DNA of 64,000 nt from Nitrosospira multiformis. GTDB taxonomy: Bacteria; Pseudomonadota; Gammaproteobacteria; Burkholderiales; Nitrosomonadaceae. Position numbers and translations under genes: made by a program. This document shows positions 37,120 to 46,671 of the stretch, piece after piece; the stretch's first letter is position 1; each line of letters begins with the position of its first letter. A model generated the notes under the pieces. It was not told where the DNA came from. It ran no database searches and was given only the letters and a program-made list of their open reading frames with translations. The stretch lies in assembly GCF_900103165.1 (NCBI RefSeq), contig NZ_FNKY01000001.1, positions 2,852,001-2,916,000 of the forward strand. Reading direction: 5' to 3'.

Positions 37120-37273
37120 ATAATCCATCGGGATGCGAGATTGATGGCAAGACAGGTTGCGAGATCGTCTGGGCAAGCAGTGAAATGGCTGAAAACTTAC
37201 CGCCATCCCTCGGATAGGCTCGAAGAGCCGCCTAATGAATATCCGGGTTTATGTTGAAAATGGGAGAAAGTTG

Positions 37274-38017
37274 ATGTTCGAGTGGCTGGCTAGCCCGGAA
37301 GCGTGGGTGGCATTAGTAACGCTAACCGCGTTGGAAATCGTATTGGGGATCGATAATATTATCTTTATCTCCATTCTCGTGGGCCGCCTTCCCGAAGCCC
37401 AGCGCAATTTTGCGAGAAGAATGGGCCTCGGCTTGGCCATGCTTACTCGCCTCGGGCTGCTGTTCTCCATTTCATGGGTAATGAGCTTAACCGAACCATG
37501 GTTTGAGGTACTCAGCAACCAGATTTCAGGGCGCGATATCGTGCTGATTGGAGGGGGCCTGTTTCTACTGGTCAAAGCCACTCATGAAATACACAACAGC
37601 GTCGAAGGATTGGATGATGAGGGCCACAAGGTTGTCGCCAACAGCATGGGAATGGTACTCCTGCAGATTGCGATCCTGGACATCGTTTTTTCGCTTGACT
37701 CAGTCATAACCGCCGTCGGTCTGGTCGATCATGTTTCATTGATGGCGATTGCGATTGTTCTGGCGGTGCTGGTTATGTTGATGGCGGCCAAGGCAATAGG
37801 GGATTTTGTAGATACTCACCCAACCATCAAAATTCTTGCGCTCTCGTTTCTGATACTGGTTGGAGTGACCCTTATCGTGGAAGGTTTCGATGTGCATGTT
37901 CCAAAAGGTTATATCTATTTCGCGATGGCATTTTCGGTCGGCGTGGAGTTTCTCAACCTTCGAATGCGTCGAAAGAAGGCGATCAGATTACACAAGCAGA
38001 TTAATGAAATTGACTGA
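37274..38017 (+). CDS. TerC family integral membrane protein
   Basis: 247 residues from ATG 37274 (MFEWLASPEAWVALVTLTAL), preceded by GGGAGAAAG; an upstream codon at 37235 has no ribosome site. Seven or more membrane segments with the conserved acidic motifs EIVLGIDNIIFI and DIVFSLDSVITA. TerC/Alx relatives move manganese or calcium, often to feed exported enzymes. I looked for a yybP-ykoY manganese riboswitch upstream and did not see one. Confidence 0.92.
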   Translation: MFEWLASPEAWVALVTLTALEIVLGIDNIIFISILVGRLPEAQRNFARRMGLGLAMLTRLGLLFSISWVMSLTEPWFEVLSNQISGRDIVLIGGGLFLLVKATHEIHNSVEGLDDEGHKVVANSMGMVLLQIAILDIVFSLDSVITAVGLVDHVSLMAIAIVLAVLVMLMAAKAIGDFVDTHPTIKILALSFLILVGVTLIVEGFDVHVPKGYIYFAMAFSVGVEFLNLRMRRKKAIRLHKQINEID

Positions 38018-38076
38018 CTGCAAGACCAATGCGCGCGAATTAGGTTAGTAAACTCACCTGCTGGGCTCTTCTACGT

Positions 38077-39942
38077 ATGATTGATTGGCGAAATGGCCAA
38101 CCCTTTTCCTCCTTTTTCGGTGATATCTATTTCTCAAGGGACTCCGGGCTGGAGGAAAAACGTCATGTTTTCCTGCAAGGCAATCATCTCTCCGAACGTT
38201 TTGCGTCTTTGGCAACAGGTGCAGGTGATGCATTTGCCATTGGCGAGACAGGATTCGGCACCGGGCTGAGTTTCCTATGCGCATGGCAACTATTCGATGA
38301 GATCGCCCCATCCAGGGGCAGTCTGGATTTTTTTAGCGTCGAAAAATATCCACTTGATGAGCGGGAGTTGGCCGATGCCCTGGCGTTGTGGCCAGCATTG
38401 CAGCAATATGCTGATGATCTCATTGCACGTTGGCCGCGCCGCGTGCCGGGCTGGAATCGATGGAGCTTCGCCGGCGGACGAGTACGGCTCACGCTGGCGA
38501 TAGGCGACGTGGCCGAGACGCTGCCTGAAATCCATAACGGCATCGACGCATGGTTTCTCGATGGCTTTTCACCAGCACGCAATCCGGAAATGTGGACGCA
38601 ACCGGTATTCGAACACGTTGTACGGGCATCCCGCCCTGGCGCTACATTTGCCACCTATACCTGCGCCGGCTGGGTACGGCATGGACTGGAACAAGCCGGA
38701 TTTCAGGTACGCAAGTGGCCCGGTTTCGGCCACAAACGCGAAATGCTGCGAGGTTGCCTTCCCGGTTCACCGCTTATGCAACCCTCCAGTCCTGCAACGG
38801 CCATCGTGATCGGCGGAGGAGTGGCGGGTTGTGCCGTTGCATCAGCGCTGGCCATGCACGGGGTCTCCGTTGCCCTCATCGAACATGCGCCAGCCCTCGC
38901 CGCGGCGGCGTCGGGCAATCCACGCGGCATACTGCACGCTCGCTTGAGCGCGGGCATGAATCTGCTGCAACGCTTCGTGCTGGCCTCCTATGGGCATGCG
39001 CTTGCCTTGCTGGATGAAAAGCTACCCATAGACGGCATCGCCCGCACGGAATGCGGAGAGCTGCAATTGGCCTTTTCCGCGGAAGAGGTGCAACGCATCA
39101 ACAAGCTGGTGGCACTCGATTGGCCACCGCACATATTACGGTACGTCAATGCGGCTGAGGCATCCGCACTGGCTGGCATCGAGTTGTCGCATGGGGGCTT
39201 GTGGTTTCCTGCAGGCGGTTGGCTGGTTCCGCCACGATTCTGCGCAGAATTGGCAGCGGGCCCGGGCATTGTGTGCCACACCGGCCATCGTGTGGAATCC
39301 CTGATGGCGATGGATGCTGGTTGGCGTGTGGAGGGAAAGGATCAGCATGGGCAGACCTGGTCCCATGAGGCTCAAATAGCCGTGATTTGCACCGGATATC
39401 AGGTGAAATCATTTGCGCCGACGGCAAATTTTCCACTGACTCCAGTACGGGGACAGATCACTATGGTACCCGCCACATCCTATAGCGAGAATTTGCGGAC
39501 GGTCGTGTGTACCAGCGGTTATCTGGCGCCATCAACCGAGGGACTACACATGATGGGAGCGACGCATGGTTTTAACGATGCAGCGATTGATTTGCGCGCA
39601 TCCGATCATGCTGCCAATTTGGCTAGGCTGGTGGAAATATCCCCCATGCTGGCAAAAGCGATAAATATCGATTCTTTGGATGTTGAGGGACTGGCTGGAC
39701 GCGCCGCGGTGAGGGCATCCATGCCCGGAGCCCTACCGCTGGTGGGTGAACTATTGCCCGGGCTTTATACCAGTCTGGGCCATGGCACGCGCGGCCTGAT
39801 AACCGCCGGTCTCTCAGGTGAGCTGATCGCAGCGGCTGCGTGCGGGCAATTGCCCCCCCTGCCTGCGTCTGTGCTAAGCGCATTGTCCCCTGCGAGAAGG
39901 CTTATGGGGCTTATTTGCCGCGCAAGCAGGACAGGAACATAA
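38077..39942 (+). CDS. mnmC: tRNA 5-methylaminomethyl-2-thiouridine modification protein (MnmC)
   Basis: 621 residues, bifunctional. N-terminal methyltransferase (about 1-230: GETGFGTGLSFLCAW, WFLDGFSPARNPEMWT, TCAGWVRHGLEQAGF) and C-terminal FAD oxidase (about 245-610: VIGGGVAGCAVASALAMHGV, SGNPRGILHARLSAG). It completes the mnm5s2U wobble base. Complete length for the fused form. Confidence 0.95.
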   Translation: MIDWRNGQPFSSFFGDIYFSRDSGLEEKRHVFLQGNHLSERFASLATGAGDAFAIGETGFGTGLSFLCAWQLFDEIAPSRGSLDFFSVEKYPLDERELADALALWPALQQYADDLIARWPRRVPGWNRWSFAGGRVRLTLAIGDVAETLPEIHNGIDAWFLDGFSPARNPEMWTQPVFEHVVRASRPGATFATYTCAGWVRHGLEQAGFQVRKWPGFGHKREMLRGCLPGSPLMQPSSPATAIVIGGGVAGCAVASALAMHGVSVALIEHAPALAAAASGNPRGILHARLSAGMNLLQRFVLASYGHALALLDEKLPIDGIARTECGELQLAFSAEEVQRINKLVALDWPPHILRYVNAAEASALAGIELSHGGLWFPAGGWLVPPRFCAELAAGPGIVCHTGHRVESLMAMDAGWRVEGKDQHGQTWSHEAQIAVICTGYQVKSFAPTANFPLTPVRGQITMVPATSYSENLRTVVCTSGYLAPSTEGLHMMGATHGFNDAAIDLRASDHAANLARLVEISPMLAKAINIDSLDVEGLAGRAAVRASMPGALPLVGELLPGLYTSLGHGTRGLITAGLSGELIAAAACGQLPPLPASVLSALSPARRLMGLICRASRTGT

Positions 39943-40068
39943 AACGAACGTTACAGTATGGAATGAGTAAAGCGATTAAGCGCAACGGGACAGGAGGCAG
40001 GAAATAGGGCTCTACGCGACGCCCCGTATGTCGTTAAAACGAGGTACACACCGTATAACAGTTTCCGA

Positions 40069-40284
40069 TCAGTCTTTCGATCTCATTCGAATATTTGCCT
40101 GTGCCTCTGCTTTATTGATGGCCGAGATCTGGCGTCCGAATGCATCGCGTGTCTTTCTATCGGCCTGGGCGCTCTTGATGCTGCGCTCACACCGCCAGCG
40201 TTTGCCCGTCTTTGTAACGACCAGACGCATTTCATCGCGCGAATGTTGAACGTGACAATGGTAGCAATAAATAGTGGCAGACAT
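40069..40284 (-). CDS. Small Cys-rich protein, possible zinc ribbon
   Basis: 71 residues: MSATIYCYHCHVQHSRDEMR then LVVTKTGKRWRCERSIKSAQ and a basic helical C-terminus. Cys7, Cys10 and Cys32 with His residues suggest a metal-binding knuckle. No strong ribosome site. It lies between mnmC (opposite strand) and tRNA-Arg (same strand). I do not recognise a family; the Cys/His spacing is the main reason to call it. Confidence 0.55.
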   Translation of the reverse strand: MSATIYCYHCHVQHSRDEMRLVVTKTGKRWRCERSIKSAQADRKTRDAFGRQISAINKAEAQANIRMRSKD

Positions 40285-40389
40285 GGCTAATTATGAGAAG
40301 TTGTGCGTTTTTCCAGCTTCTTCCAGGATGACCGGATGCTGGCTGGGGGAAAACAAGGGGCCAGACTTTCGCCTAGCCCTCTGTTCACG

Positions 40390-40466
40390 TGGCGCGCCCG
40401 GCAGGATTCGAACCCACGACCCCTTGGTTCGTAGCCAAGTACTCTATCCAACTGAGCTACGGGCGC
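40390..40466 (-). tRNA. tRNA-Arg (anticodon ACG)
   Basis: 77-base cloverleaf including encoded CCA. Acceptor GCGCCCG/CGGGCGC, D arm GCTCAGTTGGATAGAGT, anticodon stem CTTGG/CCAAG with loop CTACGAA giving ACG (reads CGN after A34 deamination), T arm GTGGGTTCGAATCCTGC (stem GTGGG/CCTGC with G-T pairs). It marks the left edge of the accessory region. Confidence 0.97.
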
Positions 40467-40723
40467 TAAAGCTGGTCAATTTTACTCGCGTCATTCAAAA
40501 TTGCTGGCCACGATTATACCAGACTGGCGGCTCATCAAGTCAAAGTGAACTCCATTCAGTTGAAATTTTTCGTAAGATTCTAATTATTACGACATTACTG
40601 CAAATTTTCTATTGTTTCTTTATTTGGCCGGTACTGCCGGATTCAGGATAATCAGGCATTGAAGGACAATGGCTTGACCAACCGATCTTATGGAACAGAC
40701 GATCCCACAATAGCCTTGAATGC

Positions 40724-41734
40724 TTAACAATCGGGAATCAATACCACCGCTCCTGTCAGCTTTCCTTCTCGTAGCCTCATCAGGGCAATATCAGTCTGGC
40801 TTAGCGGCAGAGATTCGGTCGTCACTCGAACAGGCACTTTCGGTGCCAATGCCAGAAATTCTACAGCATCCTGGCGGGTCAGATTGGCAACCGAGACCAG
40901 CTGTTTTTCGCGCCATAGAATGTCGTAGGGGAAAGCAGGAATGTCGCTCATGTGAATGCCACCACAAATCACGATCCCACCGGGATGGATAGCGCGCAGG
41001 GCGGCAGGCACCAAAGCGCCGATAGGGGCAAAAATAATGGCGGCATCAAGTTCTTCAGGCGGCATCGTATCCGAATCACCTACCCACGCCGCACCCATCT
41101 TGCTGGCAAAATCCTGTGCGGCTACATCACCGGGGCGTGTAAGCGCGAATAATTTACGCCCTTGATAGCGCAGGATTTGCGCCACGATATGAGCCGCGGC
41201 GCCGAAGCCATAAATTCCAATCCGATCTGCGTTCCCGGCCATTTTGAGCGCACGATAACCAATCAGGCCGGCACATAACAAGGGTGCCGCTTCGACATCA
41301 TCATAAATTTCAGGTATGCGAAAACAATAACGCGCATCCGCGACCGTATATTCCGCATAGCCGCCATCGATTTGATATCCGGTGAACTTGGCTTTTGCGC
41401 ACAAATTTTCATGACCATTACGGCAATACCGGCAATGACCGCAGGTCCAGCCCAGCCAGGGAATCCCGATCCGCTCCCCAATCGCAAAATTATGGACATT
41501 TATCCCGCAAGACACCACGCGCCCCACGATTTCATGACCGGGAATAATGGGCAATTTTGGATTGGGCAATTCGCCGTCAACAATATGCAGATCCGTACGG
41601 CAAACAGCGCAGGCTGCAATCTTGATCAACAACTGATCAGGGGCTGGCTCGGGACGAAGCACAGACCGCATGTGAACTGCTTGCCCCGGCTTATCCAGTA
41701 CCATCGCTTGCATGGAACTATTTGGCTTGGACAT
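40724..41734 (-). CDS. Zinc-dependent alcohol dehydrogenase (AdhA-like)
   Basis: 336 residues, MDR superfamily. Catalytic zinc Cys in CAVCRTDLHIVDGELP and His in GHEIVGRV; structural zinc Cys cluster CGHCRYCRNGHENLC; NAD-binding IGIYGFGAAAHIVAQIL. Close to the propanol-preferring AdhA group often found in stress islands. Substrate uncertain. Ends 37 bases after the CTI gene (same strand). Confidence 0.92.
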   Translation of the reverse strand: MSKPNSSMQAMVLDKPGQAVHMRSVLRPEPAPDQLLIKIAACAVCRTDLHIVDGELPNPKLPIIPGHEIVGRVVSCGINVHNFAIGERIGIPWLGWTCGHCRYCRNGHENLCAKAKFTGYQIDGGYAEYTVADARYCFRIPEIYDDVEAAPLLCAGLIGYRALKMAGNADRIGIYGFGAAAHIVAQILRYQGRKLFALTRPGDVAAQDFASKMGAAWVGDSDTMPPEELDAAIIFAPIGALVPAALRAIHPGGIVICGGIHMSDIPAFPYDILWREKQLVSVANLTRQDAVEFLALAPKVPVRVTTESLPLSQTDIALMRLREGKLTGAVVLIPDC

Positions 41735-41770
41735 GTCACTATTAACGGTCGATTATTGCCCCGGGAACCA

Positions 41771-44203
41771 CTATCGGTTCTGATACCGGCTCAGATCGAA
41801 CACACCGGCATAGATCGGGTTATCGTGACGATACTTTGCCTGGAACCAGTCCGCGCTCTGCCAGAACTGCGGGTTGCTGCGGCGAACGCCATACTTTTCG
41901 ATCAACGCGTCATAACGCTCATAGCCGTCGATCGCCCTATACTGATCCACGAACGCCTGCAGATCCGATAAGTGCAGCTCCATGAAAAAATTGGGATAGG
42001 CGCCGATGAAACCTCTAACTACATCGACCGTGTCCTCGCTCTTGACGCGACTCGTTTCCGTGGGTACTAAAGCCGTGGTGTTGAAGTATGACTTGTTGCG
42101 CACCAGCGTGTAGATCAGATCATTTTGCACCGATCCGTCGACAATGACTCGCATGAAGGTCACGTTGGGGAAGACATCCGTGATCTCGCCTTTTATGTCG
42201 CTCAGACGCCGGAACGCTTTCTCAACCGCGTCGGCTCTTGGATCCAGTTTTAATGCTGCGCATTGCATCGGGAACTCCCGGCACCAGTTGATGGTGTCCA
42301 GCGATGATCGTGCGCCGCCCAGGTGCTGGTAGGCCTTAACAAAAAACTCCTTCTTGCCGTCCGCCGATTCATAGCGTATCGCGGGCTCCCGCGTGCCGTA
42401 TTTTCTGACATTCTCGGCAATCAGGCGTTCCAGCTTCTCCGGCTTGTTGGTCCCTCGGTACCAGTGGCGATACAGGGGGAACCGCTGGTCGCGCGGTAGA
42501 AAGAGCAAGAAATTGAACTCTGACTCCATGCGCAGGAAATCCATGTAGGTACGCGTGGCCAGCTGGTGACCGGCAGTACCATAGACGTTGAAGCCCGCCA
42601 CCAGCAGATAATGGATACGCTCAAGCAGTGGATAATCCAGCACCCAGCCAGTCTTTGGAATCTCGCCAACAAAACCTTGCACCACGGTGGCGCTATCATA
42701 GTGGCGGTATACCGTGAGCGCAGCGCTGCGATTGACCTTGCCGCCATCCCAGATCTGCGACAGCCCGTAACCCTGACCGGGGGGATAGGCATTCTGCAAG
42801 TACTCAATCTTATTCAGGAAATAGCGATGCGCGACATCATAGTAGGCGTCCCAGGCCTTCAGCAACCCGATGCTCTCCTCGCGTTCGGAGGGAATGCGCA
42901 GATCATCGCTGATTTTTTCAAGGAATTTGGCATCGTGACCCAGAGGATCGCCGTCTGGATCGGTGAATAGAACCCAGAAATGGTCGTCGATCACGCTCAA
43001 CGCGATTGAGCCGCGGCACACCGGCCCCTTGATGAACCCGGCGATAATGAAATGCGCGTCATCCAACAAGAATTGGTAGCGGCTGCGGGGCGGAATGGCA
43101 ACAAAAGTCTTAAACGGATTCGCGGAAAGTTGTGACTCATAGCTAGGCAAGATATTCACCTCATAGTCCGGCTCGAGAAACAACTCCCTAAAACGCGCCA
43201 GACGCTGGTCGTTGAGCGCATAGGGTAGATGGGTCTTGTCGACAATGGTGCGGTCGTGACGCTGCAGCCGATAATAAAATGGGCCGGCACCAGGGTCGTC
43301 ATAGGGACGGACCGAAGGAATCACGTCAATGGGCTGCCCGGGTGCCGTACGCGACCGCACCAGCATGAAATACATGCCGGGATCAATCTGGTCGAAAAAA
43401 AGATGTCCGAGGAAGAGATGCTCATACAGATATCGCGCCATGAGTCGTTCCTTGTTCGACGCGCTGTTGAAGAACGTCTCCCATTTGGCGACTTCCTGCT
43501 GCACAGGCTGCGGAAGCGCCGCTGCCGGCTCCACCGGCGCGCCCTGCGCCAGCCAGGTTTCGATGGTCTTGAATTCACCCTCGCTCAGCGCTGGGAAGCC
43601 GAACGGCATGCCCCACTGCGGGTGCTGGCGCGCGAAATGGTCGTAGCGCTCTATGTTCGGGCACTGGCTGGGTTGGGTAAGCGAATCCTTGTCAGTGCGC
43701 AACTCGGAACCGACAGCATATGCGTCCGGCAACCGGCCCGAGGTTGGAAATTTATCACTACGCTTGAGCAGCAGGGTTTTGTACAACAGTGAGTTGTTGA
43801 GATGGGCCGCGCGCGTACCGACGCCTTCATTCAGTACCGGGTAGAAACCCATCTCGCGCCATGCGGGGGTGTTTTGGGCATCGATTCCGAGGCGAGCCGG
43901 ATTGCTGGTCGTAAATCGGGCGCCATTGTATACCGGCACAGCGTTCGCGCCGCGATCAAGCCCTTCGTAGGAGGTCAAATCCAGCCCACAGGGTGCGTCG
44001 TAACAACTGTGGCACACGATACAGCGTTGATTCAGGATCGGCTGTACCTGCTTATCGAAGGAGACATAACCGGCAGCGGCGACGTTGTCAGGGGAAATGA
44101 TGCGATCTTTGGGGGCCGACGGACCGTAGAGTGTCTCGTAATTGGTTGCCAGCGCGACACAACCCGCCAGCAGGGCCGTCAATAGAAACAGGTAATTGCT
44201 CAT
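41771..44203 (-). CDS. cti: Fatty acid cis/trans isomerase (CTI)
   Basis: 810 residues from ATG 44203 (MSNYLFLLTALLAGCVALAT, an export signal); the longer frame to 44332 overlaps the neighbouring gene. Cytochrome-c heme site CIVCH at residues 61-65, then the long CTI-specific body. Periplasmic enzyme that turns cis into trans unsaturated membrane lipids to stiffen the membrane under solvent or heat stress. Next to an alcohol dehydrogenase gene. Confidence 0.92.
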   Translation of the reverse strand: MSNYLFLLTALLAGCVALATNYETLYGPSAPKDRIISPDNVAAAGYVSFDKQVQPILNQRCIVCHSCYDAPCGLDLTSYEGLDRGANAVPVYNGARFTTSNPARLGIDAQNTPAWREMGFYPVLNEGVGTRAAHLNNSLLYKTLLLKRSDKFPTSGRLPDAYAVGSELRTDKDSLTQPSQCPNIERYDHFARQHPQWGMPFGFPALSEGEFKTIETWLAQGAPVEPAAALPQPVQQEVAKWETFFNSASNKERLMARYLYEHLFLGHLFFDQIDPGMYFMLVRSRTAPGQPIDVIPSVRPYDDPGAGPFYYRLQRHDRTIVDKTHLPYALNDQRLARFRELFLEPDYEVNILPSYESQLSANPFKTFVAIPPRSRYQFLLDDAHFIIAGFIKGPVCRGSIALSVIDDHFWVLFTDPDGDPLGHDAKFLEKISDDLRIPSEREESIGLLKAWDAYYDVAHRYFLNKIEYLQNAYPPGQGYGLSQIWDGGKVNRSAALTVYRHYDSATVVQGFVGEIPKTGWVLDYPLLERIHYLLVAGFNVYGTAGHQLATRTYMDFLRMESEFNFLLFLPRDQRFPLYRHWYRGTNKPEKLERLIAENVRKYGTREPAIRYESADGKKEFFVKAYQHLGGARSSLDTINWCREFPMQCAALKLDPRADAVEKAFRRLSDIKGEITDVFPNVTFMRVIVDGSVQNDLIYTLVRNKSYFNTTALVPTETSRVKSEDTVDVVRGFIGAYPNFFMELHLSDLQAFVDQYRAIDGYERYDALIEKYGVRRSNPQFWQSADWFQAKYRHDNPIYAGVFDLSRYQNR

Positions 44204-44273
44204 AGGCGCTTCCTGCAAAACTTTCCATCTAAGCGGAATTGACCTGCTCCCCATGCTTATTACATTAATTACT

Positions 44274-45263
44274 TTATTCTTTAACACCCTTAGATTTTTC
44301 AAGCATTCTAATACTATTGAAAAATATTGCATTGTCAGACCCTCTCACCGAAGATGCTGATTTTAAAGCTCTTTCCATGCTATCAATTTCAGATTTAGAA
44401 AATTTATTGGGCTGAAGAGTAACAGTCTTCGCATAGGATTGCGCCGCTTGCTTGGCAATTTCTGAAGGTTCACTGCTGTCCAATGATATTGCAATTAAAA
44501 TATTAGTAGCTTTGGCGTCACCCGTCATTGCATTAATTGCAGCTATTCTTAATGGCTGTGAAATTTCTCTATTCGTTGCATATTCAATTACTTTAGCATG
44601 TGTGGCTTCAAATTTTCCCGCAAGAGATAGAGCGGCAATTTTGGTTTCTAAATTAGTCTCAGGAGAATTTAAATATTTAGTAATTATTGGTATAGCAATA
44701 TCTGATTTAGAATACTCAATTATTTCAACAACTTCTTTTCCAGAAAATAAACCTAAATTACTTGCATTTACCACGGATTGGATGATTGGTGTATAACTTA
44801 AAGTTCCTCCCGTTTTTGCCGCAATTGACCGTACTTCCTTATTCTTGTGAAACACCGCTTTATCTAGAGAAGCTAATATTTTCAAATGTTGACTTTGTGC
44901 AACTTGCTGACTACTTGTCATTCTGTAGCCTTTTTTAAAACCTAACATATGATCACTCATCACACTATTTGCTGCCAATGTATTAGCTGCAAGGATGGAC
45001 AGTTTTTCGGGGATTTCGCTACTACTCAAGATAGTTGATGCTACGTCAGGTACTACTAAATTGTATTTTGCACGAAGCATATTAAATGCATCGATTCTTT
45101 CATCGACAGTAGCGGAACTATTTAATGTTTTCTCTCTCAGCCTATCAATGTTAGCTTTATTTTCAGAATAATAAGGCACCAATTCAGGTAGAATCTCGGC
45201 CGATACCAAATCCGGATTCAATTGATAACCAACAAAAAAAAACAATAGAATTAATTTAATCAT
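44274..45263 (-). CDS. Exported HEAT-repeat-like protein of unknown function
   Basis: 329 residues from ATG 45263, overlapping the tyrosinase stop by eight bases. Signal peptide MIKLILLFFFVGYQLNPDLV then SA, and a mature part of short paired helices (LSILAANTLAANS, KEVRSIAAKTGGTL, LETKIAALSLAGKF, LRIAAINAMTGDAK, SEIAKQAAQSYAKT) that look like HEAT/armadillo-type repeats, usually binding surfaces. Base composition is clearly more AT-rich than the core genes. Third gene of a coupled trio. Confidence 0.75.
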   Translation of the reverse strand: MIKLILLFFFVGYQLNPDLVSAEILPELVPYYSENKANIDRLREKTLNSSATVDERIDAFNMLRAKYNLVVPDVASTILSSSEIPEKLSILAANTLAANSVMSDHMLGFKKGYRMTSSQQVAQSQHLKILASLDKAVFHKNKEVRSIAAKTGGTLSYTPIIQSVVNASNLGLFSGKEVVEIIEYSKSDIAIPIITKYLNSPETNLETKIAALSLAGKFEATHAKVIEYATNREISQPLRIAAINAMTGDAKATNILIAISLDSSEPSEIAKQAAQSYAKTVTLQPNKFSKSEIDSMERALKSASSVRGSDNAIFFNSIRMLEKSKGVKE

Positions 45264-46671
45264 TGTTTTTTCCCCGTCTAAAAGGTACATCGTCGTAGCA
45301 ATATCCCAGTGACTTATTTTTTCCATGAAATGACATATAATCGATCATATCAGCAACAAGAGGTGATAAATTAGGTGCAAAATTAGAGATGATGGGGAAT
45401 TCAATACGATCTTCTTCAAGATGACCTAACCAGTTAAGGTCACGTAGACTAAATCGCTGTGTTTCATTACTTTCATCACCATCCCATGGCCACATAGTGT
45501 CATTTGACCAATGGCCTTTCGGGCGGTTTCTAGATTTACCGGAAGATTCCCATGTTCCTAGTGGGGCATATCCTTTACTACTCGTTGGATCAAATAATGA
45601 GTTATTAAATTGCCATTTTGCCCATACACGGTCAACTTGCGCATGAATTAGAAAGAAAACCGGATCCGAAGGAGAGATGCCCCTTGCCAACCAACCGTTA
45701 AGCCTATCATGAGCATCTCCATGATGAGATCCCTCCATATTCGACCATAAAGTTGAATAGTCACCATTTGATCCAATTATTAAGTCTTCAGGGATAACTC
45801 CCACCGGTTGCGAACCATTGCCAGGTCGACTATCAACTAATTTAGTACCACCCACTCTCCAGTTCTTCCAAGGATGATTAGCAGAAAACTCAACTTTGCC
45901 ATCTAGAGATTCTCCAGCTGGAGTTCCCATGGCCATTAATGTAAATATGTTTTTACTGGCCGTATCAAACTTCCAATATGGTATTGTTACAAAGCTATCA
46001 ATCACTTGCAGTTCTCTTTCCAAGGCTAACAAAAAAGCTCTATGCCATGGAAGGAACGCTGGTCCTCCGTGGGCCATGTTCCAAGCAGCATTGTGCACGA
46101 CTGGGTATTTCACATATAGGCTATTTGAGGAATCGTTATTAACATCGTGCAGTATTGCTAATGTATTAATAAATCGCTGCCATTCTGTTGAAGTAAGTTT
46201 TTCAGCATTTTTTCTTACTCTTACCGAAGTGTTAAATATTCCAATTTCAATCCCATCTCCATTAACAACCGCAATTCTTACGTCATTGGGATTAGTGGAA
46301 GGATAGCCAAAATCCCCAGCGACTAAAAACTCAACCCAATCACCATTTTTGGGTAAAACAATTTCTATTGATTTGCTACTAGTAAAATTTTTACTAGTTG
46401 AATCTTTACCAGTATTTTTCTTCGCAAAAAAAACAACCTGCCCGTTCTTTCTATCATCAGTTCGAGGAGAACTGATGAGTGTAACTTTGACATCTGCATT
46501 TTTTGGCTCCGTTAGAGCAACACGTGCGACTATAGGATTCCAACACAGATGAGCCTTTTCTGCGTCTTTTTCACCTATAATCATGTCAACAGTCTGACCG
46601 TGGATCGTGGCAGAAAGAAAAAAAAGAAAAATTAGCCCAATTATTCTTCTAATCTGGAGCATTTTCATCAT
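45256..46671 (-). CDS. Exported tyrosinase-type copper oxidase
   Basis: 471 residues. Signal peptide (about 1-25), a beta-rich N-terminal domain (about 30-155) not usual in bacterial tyrosinases, then the type-3 copper core. CuA ligands His193, His201 and His210 (VVHNAAWNMAHGG and FLPWHRAFLLALE); CuB ligands His317, His321 and His343 (SHHGDAHDRLNGW and PVFFLIHAQVDRVWAKWQ). All six His are present, so a binuclear copper oxidase or phenolase is likely. Start overlaps the upstream gene (ATGA). No caddie or copper-loading gene is evident unless one of its partners plays that role. Confidence 0.88.
   Translation of the reverse strand: MMKMLQIRRIIGLIFLFFLSATIHGQTVDMIIGEKDAEKAHLCWNPIVARVALTEPKNADVKVTLISSPRTDDRKNGQVVFFAKKNTGKDSTSKNFTSSKSIEIVLPKNGDWVEFLVAGDFGYPSTNPNDVRIAVVNGDGIEIGIFNTSVRVRKNAEKLTSTEWQRFINTLAILHDVNNDSSNSLYVKYPVVHNAAWNMAHGGPAFLPWHRAFLLALERELQVIDSFVTIPYWKFDTASKNIFTLMAMGTPAGESLDGKVEFSANHPWKNWRVGGTKLVDSRPGNGSQPVGVIPEDLIIGSNGDYSTLWSNMEGSHHGDAHDRLNGWLARGISPSDPVFFLIHAQVDRVWAKWQFNNSLFDPTSSKGYAPLGTWESSGKSRNRPKGHWSNDTMWPWDGDESNETQRFSLRDLNWLGHLEEDRIEFPIISNFAPNLSPLVADMIDYMSFHGKNKSLGYCYDDVPFRRGKNND

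Noticed and set aside
37120..37273. Possible yybP-ykoY manganese riboswitch before terC
   Set aside because: TerC genes often have one, but the conserved GGGGAG and CUGAGA-type segments were not found; a repeat element occupies the upstream region.
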